A DNA stretch of 64,000 bases, from contig CAZMPO010000001.1 of the NCBI GenBank assembly GCA_964568425.1, positions 1 through 64,000 on the forward strand. The letters are read 5' to 3'. Below are positions 52,403-60,515 of the stretch, piece after piece (position 1 is the first letter of the stretch; each line of letters starts with the position of its first letter). The notes under the pieces are model-generated. The model was not told where the DNA came from, searched no databases, and worked only from the letters and a program-made list of their open reading frames with translations. This DNA is from CAKSQF01 sp964568425 (GTDB taxonomy: Bacteria; Bacillota; Clostridia; Oscillospirales; CAG-272). Made by a program: the position numbers and the translations under genes.

Positions 52403-53495
52403 TATCCCACCCCACCTCGAGAGTGTCGAGTAAAGAATCATTTGGAATCGACATGAACACATCATTTTCGAAAGCGCATCGAACCGAATCGGTGTTTCTT
52501 TTGAGCACATCCGACGCATATGTCACAAATATCTCCGCACCGTCGCCCGACGCCCTTCTGCAAAGAAAGGCAAACGAGTGTTTTGGCAGGTTCAGATCGA
52601 GCATGTCGGTGTTGTGAGTCGTAAAGATCAGCTGCTCGTCTTCCTTTAAGTGATCAATCATGATGCCGAATACGCGCTTTTCGATATCTGTCTGGATATA
52701 GGAAAAATGCTCGTCGCAGTAGTAAAAGCCGCTGGATGTTGACATTATTGAGGCGAGAAATATCGATATGTCGACCCCTTCGGCAGTTCCGCTTGAGAGG
52801 ATATCGCGGCAGAGGAGCTTGCCGTCCTGAACAATGATCTCGGCATTGCCCCGTCTGATGATATATGAGTCGCGCAGATCTTTTGATATCGATATGTCGG
52901 TAAGTGTCGGGTCAAGCGTTCCGATGACCGCTCTGAAGACCTTGAGAAGGACATTTCTGTCCGCTTCCGACAACCTTAGCGTCGATTCGATCTCGGGATA
53001 TGCAAATCTGTATTTCAACTCGCCAAATGTCGCTTTAAGTGTACGAACATCGTTGTCAAGCCGCGTTGCGGTCGGCAGCTTCAGAACGCATTTTTCGTAA
53101 GAATCCCTCTTGCCGATCTCGATCGATGAATGCATAACATTGAGTGCCGCATTTTCGCCTCCGACGGTACCGAAAACCCTGTGCAATATGTGGTTACCGT
53201 TGACAAAATCGATCGAAAAATGTCCGATCGCACCCGGCATTGTGATGTCGGTAAGAAGTGAGCTGTTTCCGCTTTCCAAATATTTGAAAATTCTTGACAA
53301 CGCTTTCCCAAGGCTCGTTTTTCCGGTAGCGTTCGCGCCTGTCAGCAGAACGACCTTTTTGTATCGAAAATTCGGTCTGCCCGATAAGTGCTCGTTTTCT
53401 ATGATAGACCCTACCGCTTTTTTGGGATAAGAGAAATTGATCTCGAAATTTGAAAACCCGAGAATGTTTTTTAGCTTTAAGTCCAAAACGATCAT
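52395..53495 (-). CDS. AAA/ABC-type ATPase of a putative defence pair
   Basis: 366 residues. Opens KNILGFSNFEINFSYP, then Walker A GANATGKT (53-60), signature-like LSSGTAEG (233-240), Walker B FYYCDEHFSY (DE at 261-262) and His294 in IFTTHNTDML (switch), the AAA_15/AAA_21 pattern of OLD, RloA and AriA proteins. GGGAGG 8 bases before the ATG. First of two coupled genes between the 46-bp repeats. It would sense or be triggered by an invader and release its nuclease partner; that part is inference. Confidence 0.75.
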   Translation of the reverse strand: MIVLDLKLKNILGFSNFEINFSYPKKAVGSIIENEHLSGRPNFRYKKVVLLTGANATGKTSLGKALSRIFKYLESGNSSLLTDITMPGAIGHFSIDFVNGNHILHRVFGTVGGENAALNVMHSSIEIGKRDSYEKCVLKLPTATRLDNDVRTLKATFGELKYRFAYPEIESTLRLSEADRNVLLKVFRAVIGTLDPTLTDISISKDLRDSYIIRRGNAEIIVQDGKLLCRDILSSGTAEGVDISIFLASIMSTSSGFYYCDEHFSYIQTDIEKRVFGIMIDHLKEDEQLIFTTHNTDMLDLNLPKHSFAFLCRRASGDGAEIFVTYASDVLKRNTDSVRCAFENDVFMSIPNDSLLDTLEVGWDNE

Positions 53496-53539
53496 GACAT
53501 TCGCCTCCCTGCTAATATTACTTCGTGTTATACGAACTA

Positions 53540-53568
53540 ATTATACCACGAAATCACTCGTTTGTCAA
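53540..53568 (-). promoter_or_regulatory. promoter of the ATPase-TOPRIM pair
   Basis: Minus strand TTGACA (53568-53563), 17-base spacer, TATAAT (53545-53540). Homologous to the promoter at 51828-51856. Confidence 0.9.
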
Positions 53569-53604
53569 GTATCCCCCACACATTTTCGGCAAAATGTGTG
53601 GGGG
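53559..53604. repeat. 46-bp direct repeat, right copy
   Basis: Identical to 51847-51892 at an offset of 1712 bases; outside it (from 53605 and 51893 on) the sequences differ. Confidence 0.95.
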
Positions 53605-53680
53605 TATTCTTGAGGTAAGAGGTAAAGGGGAAGAGGTAAGAAGTTCGGAACATTTTCGCCCAAACAGGCGAAAATGGAAT

Positions 53681-55120
53681 TTATTTGCATCTTGAGAACA
53701 TTTTGTTGATATAGTGAAGGTGCGCTCTGTCGATAGCGGCGAGTTGTTCTTCGGTTACGCGGAACGCCCAGTTGTCGGTGCTCGTGCCCGGCTTGTTCAT
53801 GCGCGTGTCCGAGCCGTAGCCTAAAATGTCCTGTATCGGGAATATTACTCGATCGGCAGGCGAGCGGAGCAGGGTCTTCATGATCTCGGGGCAGGCGGAC
53901 TGCCAACGATCGGCGGGATAGCCTATATAGTCGCAGATCTGCGATTTTTCGCCATCCGATGCCTCCCAGAGATAACCGAGCAGGGTATTGTTGTCATGCG
54001 TGCCCGAATACGCAACGCAGTTTTCGGGATATAGATGCGGCTTGTGGACAGAATCGTCCGAAACAAAGGCAAATTGGAAGACTCGCATCCCCGGAAGCCC
54101 CGATCGCTGAAGAAGCGAGACCACCTTTTCGTCAATGTCGCCAAGATCTTCGGCGATGATGAGCCGATCTCCGGCAGCCTTTTTCAGCAGTCTGACAAAT
54201 GGCAGTCCCGGACCCTTTTGCCAATGTCCGTTCTTTGGCAGCATGCTGTCGGCGGGCACGGCGAAAAATTCGGAAAATGCTCTGAAATGGTCGATACGCA
54301 CCCCGTCAAAGAGGGTCAGTTGCCATGACATGCGATCGAGCCACCATCTGTAGCCGTCCGCCTTCATTGCCGCAAAATCGTAGAGCGGATTGCCCCAGAG
54401 CTGACCGTCGGGCGAAAAATAGTCGGGCGGCACACCCGCGACTGCCGTCGGGCGGAAATTTTCGTCGAGCAGGAACAGGTCGGGATTTGCGTAAACATCC
54501 GAGCTGTCAAGATCGGGATAGATCGGCAGATCGCCGATTATCGACACACCGCGAGAGGCGGCGTATGATTTTATCATCATCCACTGCGTGTAAAATTTGT
54601 ATTGGATGAATTTGTGCATGAACAGGCAGTCGGGGTCGATCTCAATGCTCTCGTCAAAATTTTGCCATACGGCATTGCCGTTTGCCGACTTTTTTGCCAT
54701 AAACATGCAAAAATCGGCAAGATGCTTGTGTCTCTCGATAAATTCCTCGATCTTGATACGCTCATCGCCCGACACGCGCTTTGACGCGGCAAAAAGAAGC
54801 GGAATACGCTCTTTTTGAAGCCTTTGAAACTCGCAGTTGTACGGGTTTTTCTCGACGGCGGACGCAAGCTCCGCATCGGTGATCAGTCCCTCGTGCCTGA
54901 GTGTGGGAAGATCGATAAAATACGGATTGCCCGCAAAAGCCGAGATCGCCTTGTAGGGCGAGCCGTACTCGTCGGGCCATCCGAACGGCAGTGTCTGCCA
55001 GATCGAAAATCCGCTCTCCGAGAGCAGATCGATGAATTTGTATGCCGGGATGCCGAACGATCCGCACCCGTATCCGCCGGGAAGGGATGATATGTGCATG
55101 AGTACTCCCGAGCTTTTCAT
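53681..55120 (-). CDS. malQ: 4-alpha-glucanotransferase
   Basis: 479 residues, GH77. Opening SSGVLMHISSLPGGYGCGSFG, then SIWQTLPFGWPDEYGSPYKAISAFAGNPYFIDL, GDLPIYPDLDSSDVYANPDLF, DGVRIDHFRAFSEFFAVP (catalytic Asp), IIAEDLGDID (Glu) and YSGTHDNNTLLGYL. Moves maltosyl units between alpha-1,4-glucans, for glycogen/maltodextrin use. GGAGG 8 bases before the ATG. Downstream of the glutaminase-like gene on the same strand. Confidence 0.96.
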   Translation of the reverse strand: MKSSGVLMHISSLPGGYGCGSFGIPAYKFIDLLSESGFSIWQTLPFGWPDEYGSPYKAISAFAGNPYFIDLPTLRHEGLITDAELASAVEKNPYNCEFQRLQKERIPLLFAASKRVSGDERIKIEEFIERHKHLADFCMFMAKKSANGNAVWQNFDESIEIDPDCLFMHKFIQYKFYTQWMMIKSYAASRGVSIIGDLPIYPDLDSSDVYANPDLFLLDENFRPTAVAGVPPDYFSPDGQLWGNPLYDFAAMKADGYRWWLDRMSWQLTLFDGVRIDHFRAFSEFFAVPADSMLPKNGHWQKGPGLPFVRLLKKAAGDRLIIAEDLGDIDEKVVSLLQRSGLPGMRVFQFAFVSDDSVHKPHLYPENCVAYSGTHDNNTLLGYLWEASDGEKSQICDYIGYPADRWQSACPEIMKTLLRSPADRVIFPIQDILGYGSDTRMNKPGTSTDNWAFRVTEEQLAAIDRAHLHYINKMFSRCK

Positions 55121-55143
55121 GCTGTGCCTCCTTTTTTAATACG

Positions 55144-55176
55144 ATCACAGGGCGTCTCTTTCGAAACGCCCTGATC
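55144..55176 (-). terminator. hairpin between glutaminase-like gene and malQ
   Basis: GATCACAGGGCG / CGCCCTGATC stem 46 bases past the glutaminase-like stop. T-run is short, so it may attenuate rather than end transcription into malQ. Confidence 0.5.
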
Positions 55177-55222
55177 TTTGTTTCTTATCGATGATTATAG
55201 CCCTTTTGTGGGGATATAATTC

Positions 55223-57169
55223 TCAGATCTTCATTTTTCCGGATGCGTCAAGCAGTTTTATGAACAGACCGCCTTGAACCGATCTGTGTCTGAAACCGAC
55301 CTGCTGTGCGGTGACCGTCTCGTACCAGTCGGTCAACGGGCAACGCGAATAGCTGTAGTTGTACGCCGTCCACAGCGGCTCGACCATCTCTTCGAAGGTC
55401 TCTTTGTCCTCGGCGAGGGTGGCAGTCCATACAAGCCAGTCGGACTTTGTGTAATCTCTGCGGTTGTCAAGTGGCAGACCGTAGGGACGGGTCTTTGCTT
55501 TGTAGGACGCAAGCTCGGATGCGATTGCATCCTTGTTCATGATGTTGGTGCCGAACAGCTTATCCCAAACGATGTTGTATTTCATCGAGAATGAGCCGGG
55601 ACGGTCGTAAGCAAGTTTGAACGAGCCGTCGCCGTTTGCGGCGCGGACGACCCAATCGTCGGCAAGCTCTTTGGCAAGCGCGAGCTTTTCATCCGATTTT
55701 GCACTGTCTCCCATCATCTTGTAGATGAGTCCGAGACCGATGATGCCCGATATAGCCTTGAGCGAGAGGTTGGTGTTGTGTGCGAGATGTCCTGCGAAGT
55801 CGTCGGTGCAGAGCTGATTTGCAGGATCTGCGCCGTACTTTACAAGATAGCCTGCCCAAGTCTCGAGAAGATCGATGTTTTCTTTTGCATAGCTGACATC
55901 GCCCGATGCGACCGATGCCGCGGCTGCCATTACGATCATGTTGCCGCATTCCTCGACCGGCATCTGGAGGTCATATCTGTTGCCGCCGTATACCTGTCCG
56001 TTTACGAAGGGATACTGACCTGCGTCGTGGGGAGCAAAGTCGAATTTCAGCTTGTTTGCCCACTCGTCCGAGCGTGAATATTTCATTATCGGACGCATCA
56101 TGCCGACCACCAGCTCGGGATTGTAGAGCAGGAACATGGGAATGGAGGGGTAGGAAACGTCGACTGTTGCCGCACAGCCGTTCGAATGGCATTCCTTGGA
56201 GATGTAAAGGATGTTGCCTTCCTTGTCAAGCACCAGCTTGTGAGCAGCGCAGACCTGACGGTATGCAAGTTCGAGGATCTCTGCATAATGCGCACCGCCT
56301 GCCGCCTCGGCATCGGCGTAAAGCTTTGCCGAGAATGCGTCCGCACGCTCCTTGACGTCCGCGTAATCGCCGAACGCCTTGACGATCTCGTCGGTGATAA
56401 GCTCGCCGTTTTTGTTCCACCAGCTCTTTAAGTGATCGCCGAAATAGACCATCGACTCGATATCGTCGTATGCGAAGGTGAAGAGCGCACCGCACTTCGG
56501 GCATCCGATCTCTTTTTCGGCTGTAGCGAATGTCATGAAGATCGAGTCGCCGTGATGCTCATGCTCGCGGAACGCCATGGGGATCTTTTCGATGCCTGCC
56601 TTGCCGTCCTTTACCGAAATGTAGAAATAGCCCCAGTCGATGCGGATGTCATCACCACTGCAATGAAGGACATTTTGAACCTTGTTGCCGATCTTTGCGG
56701 ACGAAATGCCGTCCTGCTCGATGATCTCGCCGTCTACTTGACCGTGTCCTCTGAAGTTCAGGCAGATCTCCTCGGAAACGGCGATCTTGACGCTGACCTT
56801 GTGATCGGCACCGTCGACCGATTTGTAGCCGATCTTCAAATAGCTGATCGGACGGGTGAAATAGTAGTAATCGTCGGGGAGCAGGGGAGTGGTGAAGGTC
56901 GCGGTCATTTCGATGCCGCCTCCTGCAAAGACATACTCGGTCGACAAAGCGTTAACCTTGAGCGAGATCTGCTCCATAACAGGGAGATCACTGCTGTGTC
57001 TGCCCATGAAAACATGCTCTTTGCCGTCTATGGTTACTGTTCCGAGGATGGTGTTGGGCTTTCCTGTCCAATGCTCGGTCGTTTTGTCTGTAAGTTTGTC
57101 AGCAGGTGACCATACTGAAAAATAGGGGTCTACCGTAATGAGCGGTACTGACGGGGGTCTGAGTCTCAT
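55223..57169 (-). CDS. glutaminase A-like protein (DUF5127/DUF4965/DUF1793)
   Basis: 648 residues. Opens RPPSVPLITVDPYFSVWSPADKLTD, the start of this family; middle DUF4965-like part (RQVCAAHKLVLD...KECHSNGCAATVDVSYPSIPMFLLYNPELV) and a C-terminal alpha/alpha-barrel (FAPHDAGQYPFVNGQVYGG...MPVEECGNMIVMAAAAS...FAGHLAHNTNLSLKAI...) as in fungal glutaminase A. No signal peptide, so intracellular. The C-terminal barrel is of glycoside-hydrolase type, so a sugar substrate is as likely as glutamine. Promoter overlaps a palindrome; divergent WYL regulator. Confidence 0.8.
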   Translation of the reverse strand: MRLRPPSVPLITVDPYFSVWSPADKLTDKTTEHWTGKPNTILGTVTIDGKEHVFMGRHSSDLPVMEQISLKVNALSTEYVFAGGGIEMTATFTTPLLPDDYYYFTRPISYLKIGYKSVDGADHKVSVKIAVSEEICLNFRGHGQVDGEIIEQDGISSAKIGNKVQNVLHCSGDDIRIDWGYFYISVKDGKAGIEKIPMAFREHEHHGDSIFMTFATAEKEIGCPKCGALFTFAYDDIESMVYFGDHLKSWWNKNGELITDEIVKAFGDYADVKERADAFSAKLYADAEAAGGAHYAEILELAYRQVCAAHKLVLDKEGNILYISKECHSNGCAATVDVSYPSIPMFLLYNPELVVGMMRPIMKYSRSDEWANKLKFDFAPHDAGQYPFVNGQVYGGNRYDLQMPVEECGNMIVMAAAASVASGDVSYAKENIDLLETWAGYLVKYGADPANQLCTDDFAGHLAHNTNLSLKAISGIIGLGLIYKMMGDSAKSDEKLALAKELADDWVVRAANGDGSFKLAYDRPGSFSMKYNIVWDKLFGTNIMNKDAIASELASYKAKTRPYGLPLDNRRDYTKSDWLVWTATLAEDKETFEEMVEPLWTAYNYSYSRCPLTDWYETVTAQQVGFRHRSVQGGLFIKLLDASGKMKI

Positions 57170-57208
57170 AATAATAAATTCCTTTCTCGTGTTGGAGATT
57201 CTACAGTC

Positions 57209-57237
57209 ATTTTACCATAAATGACATGATATGTCAA
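57209..57237 (-). promoter_or_regulatory. promoter and palindromic operator of the glutaminase-like gene
   Basis: Minus strand TTGACA (57237-57232), 17-base spacer, TAAAAT (57214-57209). The inverted repeat TGACAT-GAT-ATGTCA (57222-57236) overlaps the -35 and spacer, a likely binding site for the divergent WYL protein. Confidence 0.7.
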
Positions 57238-57288
57238 GAAGTTTTCGTAATATTTTATAAAAAATTGAGATTTTCATCCTTGTCGCTC

Positions 57289-57317
57289 TTGACAAAGAGT
57301 GAAATATATTGTAGAAT
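57289..57317 (+). promoter_or_regulatory. promoter of the WYL regulator
   Basis: TTGACA (57289-57294), 17-base spacer, TAGAAT (57312-57317). Confidence 0.85.
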
Positions 57318-57355
57318 AATGTCGAACAACGATCTCTTGAGGGGAGGGTGCGAAA

Positions 57356-58339
57356 ATGGCGGACGGGCTTGGAAAGAGGATGCGAGTGCTTTATGTTCTG
57401 AAACTGCTCTCCGAGGGCTCTGACGAGCGGTCGGGGCTTACCGAAAGGGAGATCTCGGCAAAGCTGTCCGAGCTTGGATTCGGCGATGACAGACGACAGT
57501 TTTACGACGATATTGACGCGCTCGAAAATTTCGGATATGAGATCGGCAGGCGAGGCAGACCTGTCGAATACTATATCGCAAAGCGCGATTTTACACTGCC
57601 CGAGCTTAAGCTGCTCGTTGATGCCGTGCAGTCGTCGAGGTTTATAACCGCCGAAAAATCGGACGAGCTTATCGACAAGCTTGAAGGGCTCTGCTCCGAG
57701 AGGGAGGCGCGCGAGCTGTCCAGATCGGTCCATGTGCAAAATCGGATAAAGGCGATGAACGAGTCGATATATCTAAACGTCGATGCCATTCAGTCGGGAA
57801 TATCGAGCGGCAGGCAGATCACATTTCATTATTTCAAATGGAACGCCGAAAAAAAGAAAGAGCTTCGTCGAGGCGGCAAGCTCTACAGGGTCAGCCCGTT
57901 TGCGCTGACTTGGACGGACGACAATTATTATATGATCGCCTACGATGACGAGGTCGGGCAGATCAGACATTACAGGGTCGATCGAATGCTCGACATATCG
58001 CAGACCGACACGCCGCGGCTCGGTCGCGAGGCGTTTGACGAGACCGACATGGGCAGATACGCAAACAGCCGATTCGGCATGTTCGGCGGCGAGGAGACGG
58101 CGATCAGACTTGAGTGCGACAACTCGATCGCGGGGGTAATAATCGACAGATTCGGGCTTGAGCCCTCCTTCTTCAAGGCGACCGATCACAGCTTTTACGT
58201 TACCGTGCGTGCGGTCGTTTCCGAACAGTTTTTCGGATGGGTGCTCGGACTCGGCGAACTCGTAAAAATTTGCTCCCCCGAGTCGGTCGCAAAGAGATTT
58301 CGCGATCATCTTGACAGAATATCAAAAAATTACGACTGA
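57356..58339 (+). CDS. WYL-domain transcriptional regulator
   Basis: 327 residues. N-terminal winged helix (RMRVLYVLKLLSEGSDERSGLTEREISAKLSELGF...), then FYDDIDALENFGYEIGRRGRPVEYYI, and a WYL domain near 150-230 (YRVSPFALTWTDDNYYMIAYDDEVGQIRHYRVDRM), with a C-terminal WCX extension. WYL domains sense nucleotides or sugars. GGGAGGG before the ATG. Divergent from the glutaminase-like gene with the palindrome between them. Confidence 0.92.
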   Translation: MADGLGKRMRVLYVLKLLSEGSDERSGLTEREISAKLSELGFGDDRRQFYDDIDALENFGYEIGRRGRPVEYYIAKRDFTLPELKLLVDAVQSSRFITAEKSDELIDKLEGLCSEREARELSRSVHVQNRIKAMNESIYLNVDAIQSGISSGRQITFHYFKWNAEKKKELRRGGKLYRVSPFALTWTDDNYYMIAYDDEVGQIRHYRVDRMLDISQTDTPRLGREAFDETDMGRYANSRFGMFGGEETAIRLECDNSIAGVIIDRFGLEPSFFKATDHSFYVTVRAVVSEQFFGWVLGLGELVKICSPESVAKRFRDHLDRISKNYD

Positions 58340-58364
58340 GTCTTTTTTGGAAAGACTCAGTCGT
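58332..58364 (+). terminator. terminator of the WYL gene
   Basis: CGACTGAGTCTTTT / AAAGACTCAGTCG stem containing the stop codon; a short T-run follows. Works toward the converging 163-aa gene too. Confidence 0.75.
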
Positions 58365-58848
58365 TTCTGAATTCGGCATATGGGTCGCCGGCATCGGCAT
58401 TTTGCAGTTCTTCCTCGGTGGGCAGTACAGTGAGTGCATGAGAAGATCGTGAGCCGACCATGGCAAAGCAGACAAGCACGACATGGTAGATCATGCAGAC
58501 GATCGGCGTGAAAAGCTCAAAAAGACTTGCAAGTCCCAGTGCGGGGATGAAGACTATGCCAAACACGCCGTCGATGACGGCAAGTGCGATGAGAAGGTGA
58601 AAGATCGTCTCCCGCCCCTTGCAAAGGAAGATGAGCACCGAAAAGATCGCAAGCGAGATGACCGCTATAGCAAAGAACATGATCGCACCGCTCTTTTTCA
58701 GGGCGAGCGCATCCGCCCCGATCGAGAAGGGAATGCAGACCGATGAAAGATAAAACGGAAGCTCTATGGGCGACCCGAGTGCTTGAAGGATGCAGTTGAT
58801 CAGCGAGAGCGCGGGCGCGGATGCCATCATGGCGATCGAGATGAGCAC
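58357..58848 (-). CDS. four-helix membrane protein, unknown
   Basis: 163 residues, four hydrophobic segments and a charged C-terminal tail (TEEELQNADAGDPYAEF). The start is uncertain: the GTG at 58848 has no good ribosome site, and the frame is open a further ~15 codons upstream (to a TGA) with no ATG. It lies 54 bp after the CPBP protease gene and is likely in the same transcript. No known motif. Confidence 0.55.
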   Translation of the reverse strand: MLISIAMMASAPALSLINCILQALGSPIELPFYLSSVCIPFSIGADALALKKSGAIMFFAIAVISLAIFSVLIFLCKGRETIFHLLIALAVIDGVFGIVFIPALGLASLFELFTPIVCMIYHVVLVCFAMVGSRSSHALTVLPTEEELQNADAGDPYAEFRND

Positions 58849-58902
58849 CCTCTTTGAGAGCAGCTCACGCCGCTCGATTATTCTCTTGTCTACGATATGA
58901 CA

Positions 58903-59808
58903 TCACTCCCTTGCGGTTTTTTGATCTTTTTTGAAGAAAAGCCAGAGGAAAACGACGAGAAGCAGGGGCGCGACATAGCTGAAAACGGTAAATATCGCAT
59001 TAAAGGTCGTCGACTCATCAAGGGTCGAGCCTTCAAGTGAGGCGAAAAATCCGGGCAAGCTTGACAGATTGAACCCGAAGTGGCAGATGATCGATGCGTA
59101 TATCGAGCGGCTGTGCGCGAATATCTCGCCAAGCAGTATCCCGAGTGCCGCGGCGTAGACCGCTTGCACGACATTTCCGTGGATTATGCCGAATATCAGA
59201 CCGACGGCAACTATCGCGGCGGTCGTGGGCATGGCGCGCGAGAATCTCGTTTGCATGAATCCGCGGAAAACAAGCTCCTCGACGATCGGCGCGAGTATGA
59301 CGCCACCGATGATGTAGGGAATGATACCGCCCATGGTGTAGACCTCGGTCGCGCTGTTATACTGCTCGAAAACCTTCGGGAAGAGCATCTGCGCGTATGC
59401 CATGATGATATTCAGCGCGTAATTTCCGGTCAATCCGATGAGAAGTGCCAGCAGTGCGGATTTTGGCTTGATCCTTGTAAAGAGCGCGCGATTTTCCTCT
59501 TTTGCGGGCGATTTCTTGGTCAAAAGGATGAAAAGTGCCAATATCCCCAAGAATATCAGATCAAACACGATCGTGAGAAGCATGGCATCTTTGTTGACGC
59601 GCTCGATAAGTGCGTTCATCATTACATCGGGGTCGAGATCGCCGCCGTCTGCGATATAATTTGCAAGAATAACGATCTCGGCGACTATCGAAACGACGAT
59701 CTGAACGCCGAAATAGAGTGCGAAATAGAACAGCCCCCTTGCCACCGACAGAACCCTGCTCTCACCGCGCGGGGATATTTCTTTGTTAAAGTCATTAAGA
59801 TCATTCAT
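58903..59808 (-). CDS. CPBP-family intramembrane metalloprotease
   Basis: 301 residues, seven or eight membrane helices. EELVFRGFMQTR (Glu-Glu-x3-Arg, ~180) and FGIIHGN (~212) are the CPBP/CAAX (Abi) motifs; a third His lies in ICHFGFN (~243). Such proteases protect against self-made bacteriocins or process peptides; no bacteriocin gene is near. Confidence 0.9.
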   Translation of the reverse strand: MNDLNDFNKEISPRGESRVLSVARGLFYFALYFGVQIVVSIVAEIVILANYIADGGDLDPDVMMNALIERVNKDAMLLTIVFDLIFLGILALFILLTKKSPAKEENRALFTRIKPKSALLALLIGLTGNYALNIIMAYAQMLFPKVFEQYNSATEVYTMGGIIPYIIGGVILAPIVEELVFRGFMQTRFSRAMPTTAAIVAVGLIFGIIHGNVVQAVYAAALGILLGEIFAHSRSIYASIICHFGFNLSSLPGFFASLEGSTLDESTTFNAIFTVFSYVAPLLLVVFLWLFFKKDQKTARE

Positions 59809-59837
59809 AATTTTTCCTTCTTTTTCTGCTCGGGTAA

Positions 59838-60065
59838 GCGATGATTAAATCGTATTTTGGCAAATTGTCTCTTTGATGGTTTGATTTTTAATAAGTCTGT
59901 TGCCGATACAATCATTTTTCAGCTATCCCCGTAGGGCGGGGGCTTGCTCCCGCCGTTTATCGGTTATATTTGAATATATTTTAGGCGATCAAATGATATT
60001 TTAATCTATATCAAAGAGTGGCGAGATCACCGCGAACTTTTTTCGCGGTGCTCCCGCCCTACGGG
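59838..60065. repeat. cluster of dispersed repeat modules
   Basis: GCGATGATTAAATCGTATTTT (59838-59858, as at 19325), GGTTTGATTTTTAATAAGTC (~59878), REP-like CCGTAGGGCGGGGGCTTGCTC (59929-59955 in full), a hairpin CACCGCGAAC/TTCGCGGTG (~60029-60050), and GCTCCCGCCCTACGGGAGG (60050-60068). Nothing coding in 59809-60094. Confidence 0.75.
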
Positions 60066-60094
60066 AGGAATGTTTGTTTTGGCGGTCGAATTAA

Positions 60095-60514
60095 TCATCG
60101 TTTTCGCGACGTGCCTTTTCTGACATTTACGACATGTATGAGAGCCGCGACAAATCCGAGGAGGGCATCGAGGGCGACGGCTGATTTGACGGGTGACTTC
60201 GTGAACAATATAGCGGCAGGGTCAATGCTGTCAGCAAGCACGAGGCAGACGACCGAGAGCGCGGAAAGTGCGGACAGTGTGCAAACGACACAAACGATCG
60301 GGTGACGATCTTTCGTATAAGCAAGCTCGACGATGCTGATGATGATCACGACCCACGAAAAGACGAGCATGAGCTCCCTTGACATGGGGTGGTCGATAAA
60401 TGCCATGGCAGGGTTGATGCGGTCAACGACGCAGAAGGTCATCAAAGTAAGCGATGTGGCAATCGAGAGATGTGAAAGTGCGTATAAGAGTGCGCGCAAT
60501 ATTTTTATAACCAT
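60095..60514 (-). CDS. small membrane protein, unknown
   Basis: 139 residues with four hydrophobic segments and short loops; Ser/Val-rich third helix. It starts 1 base after the phosphodiester glycosidase stop, so translation is coupled. Family not recognised. Confidence 0.6.
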   Translation of the reverse strand: MVIKILRALLYALSHLSIATSLTLMTFCVVDRINPAMAFIDHPMSRELMLVFSWVVIIISIVELAYTKDRHPIVCVVCTLSALSALSVVCLVLADSIDPAAILFTKSPVKSAVALDALLGFVAALIHVVNVRKGTSRKR

Positions 60515-60515
60515 A

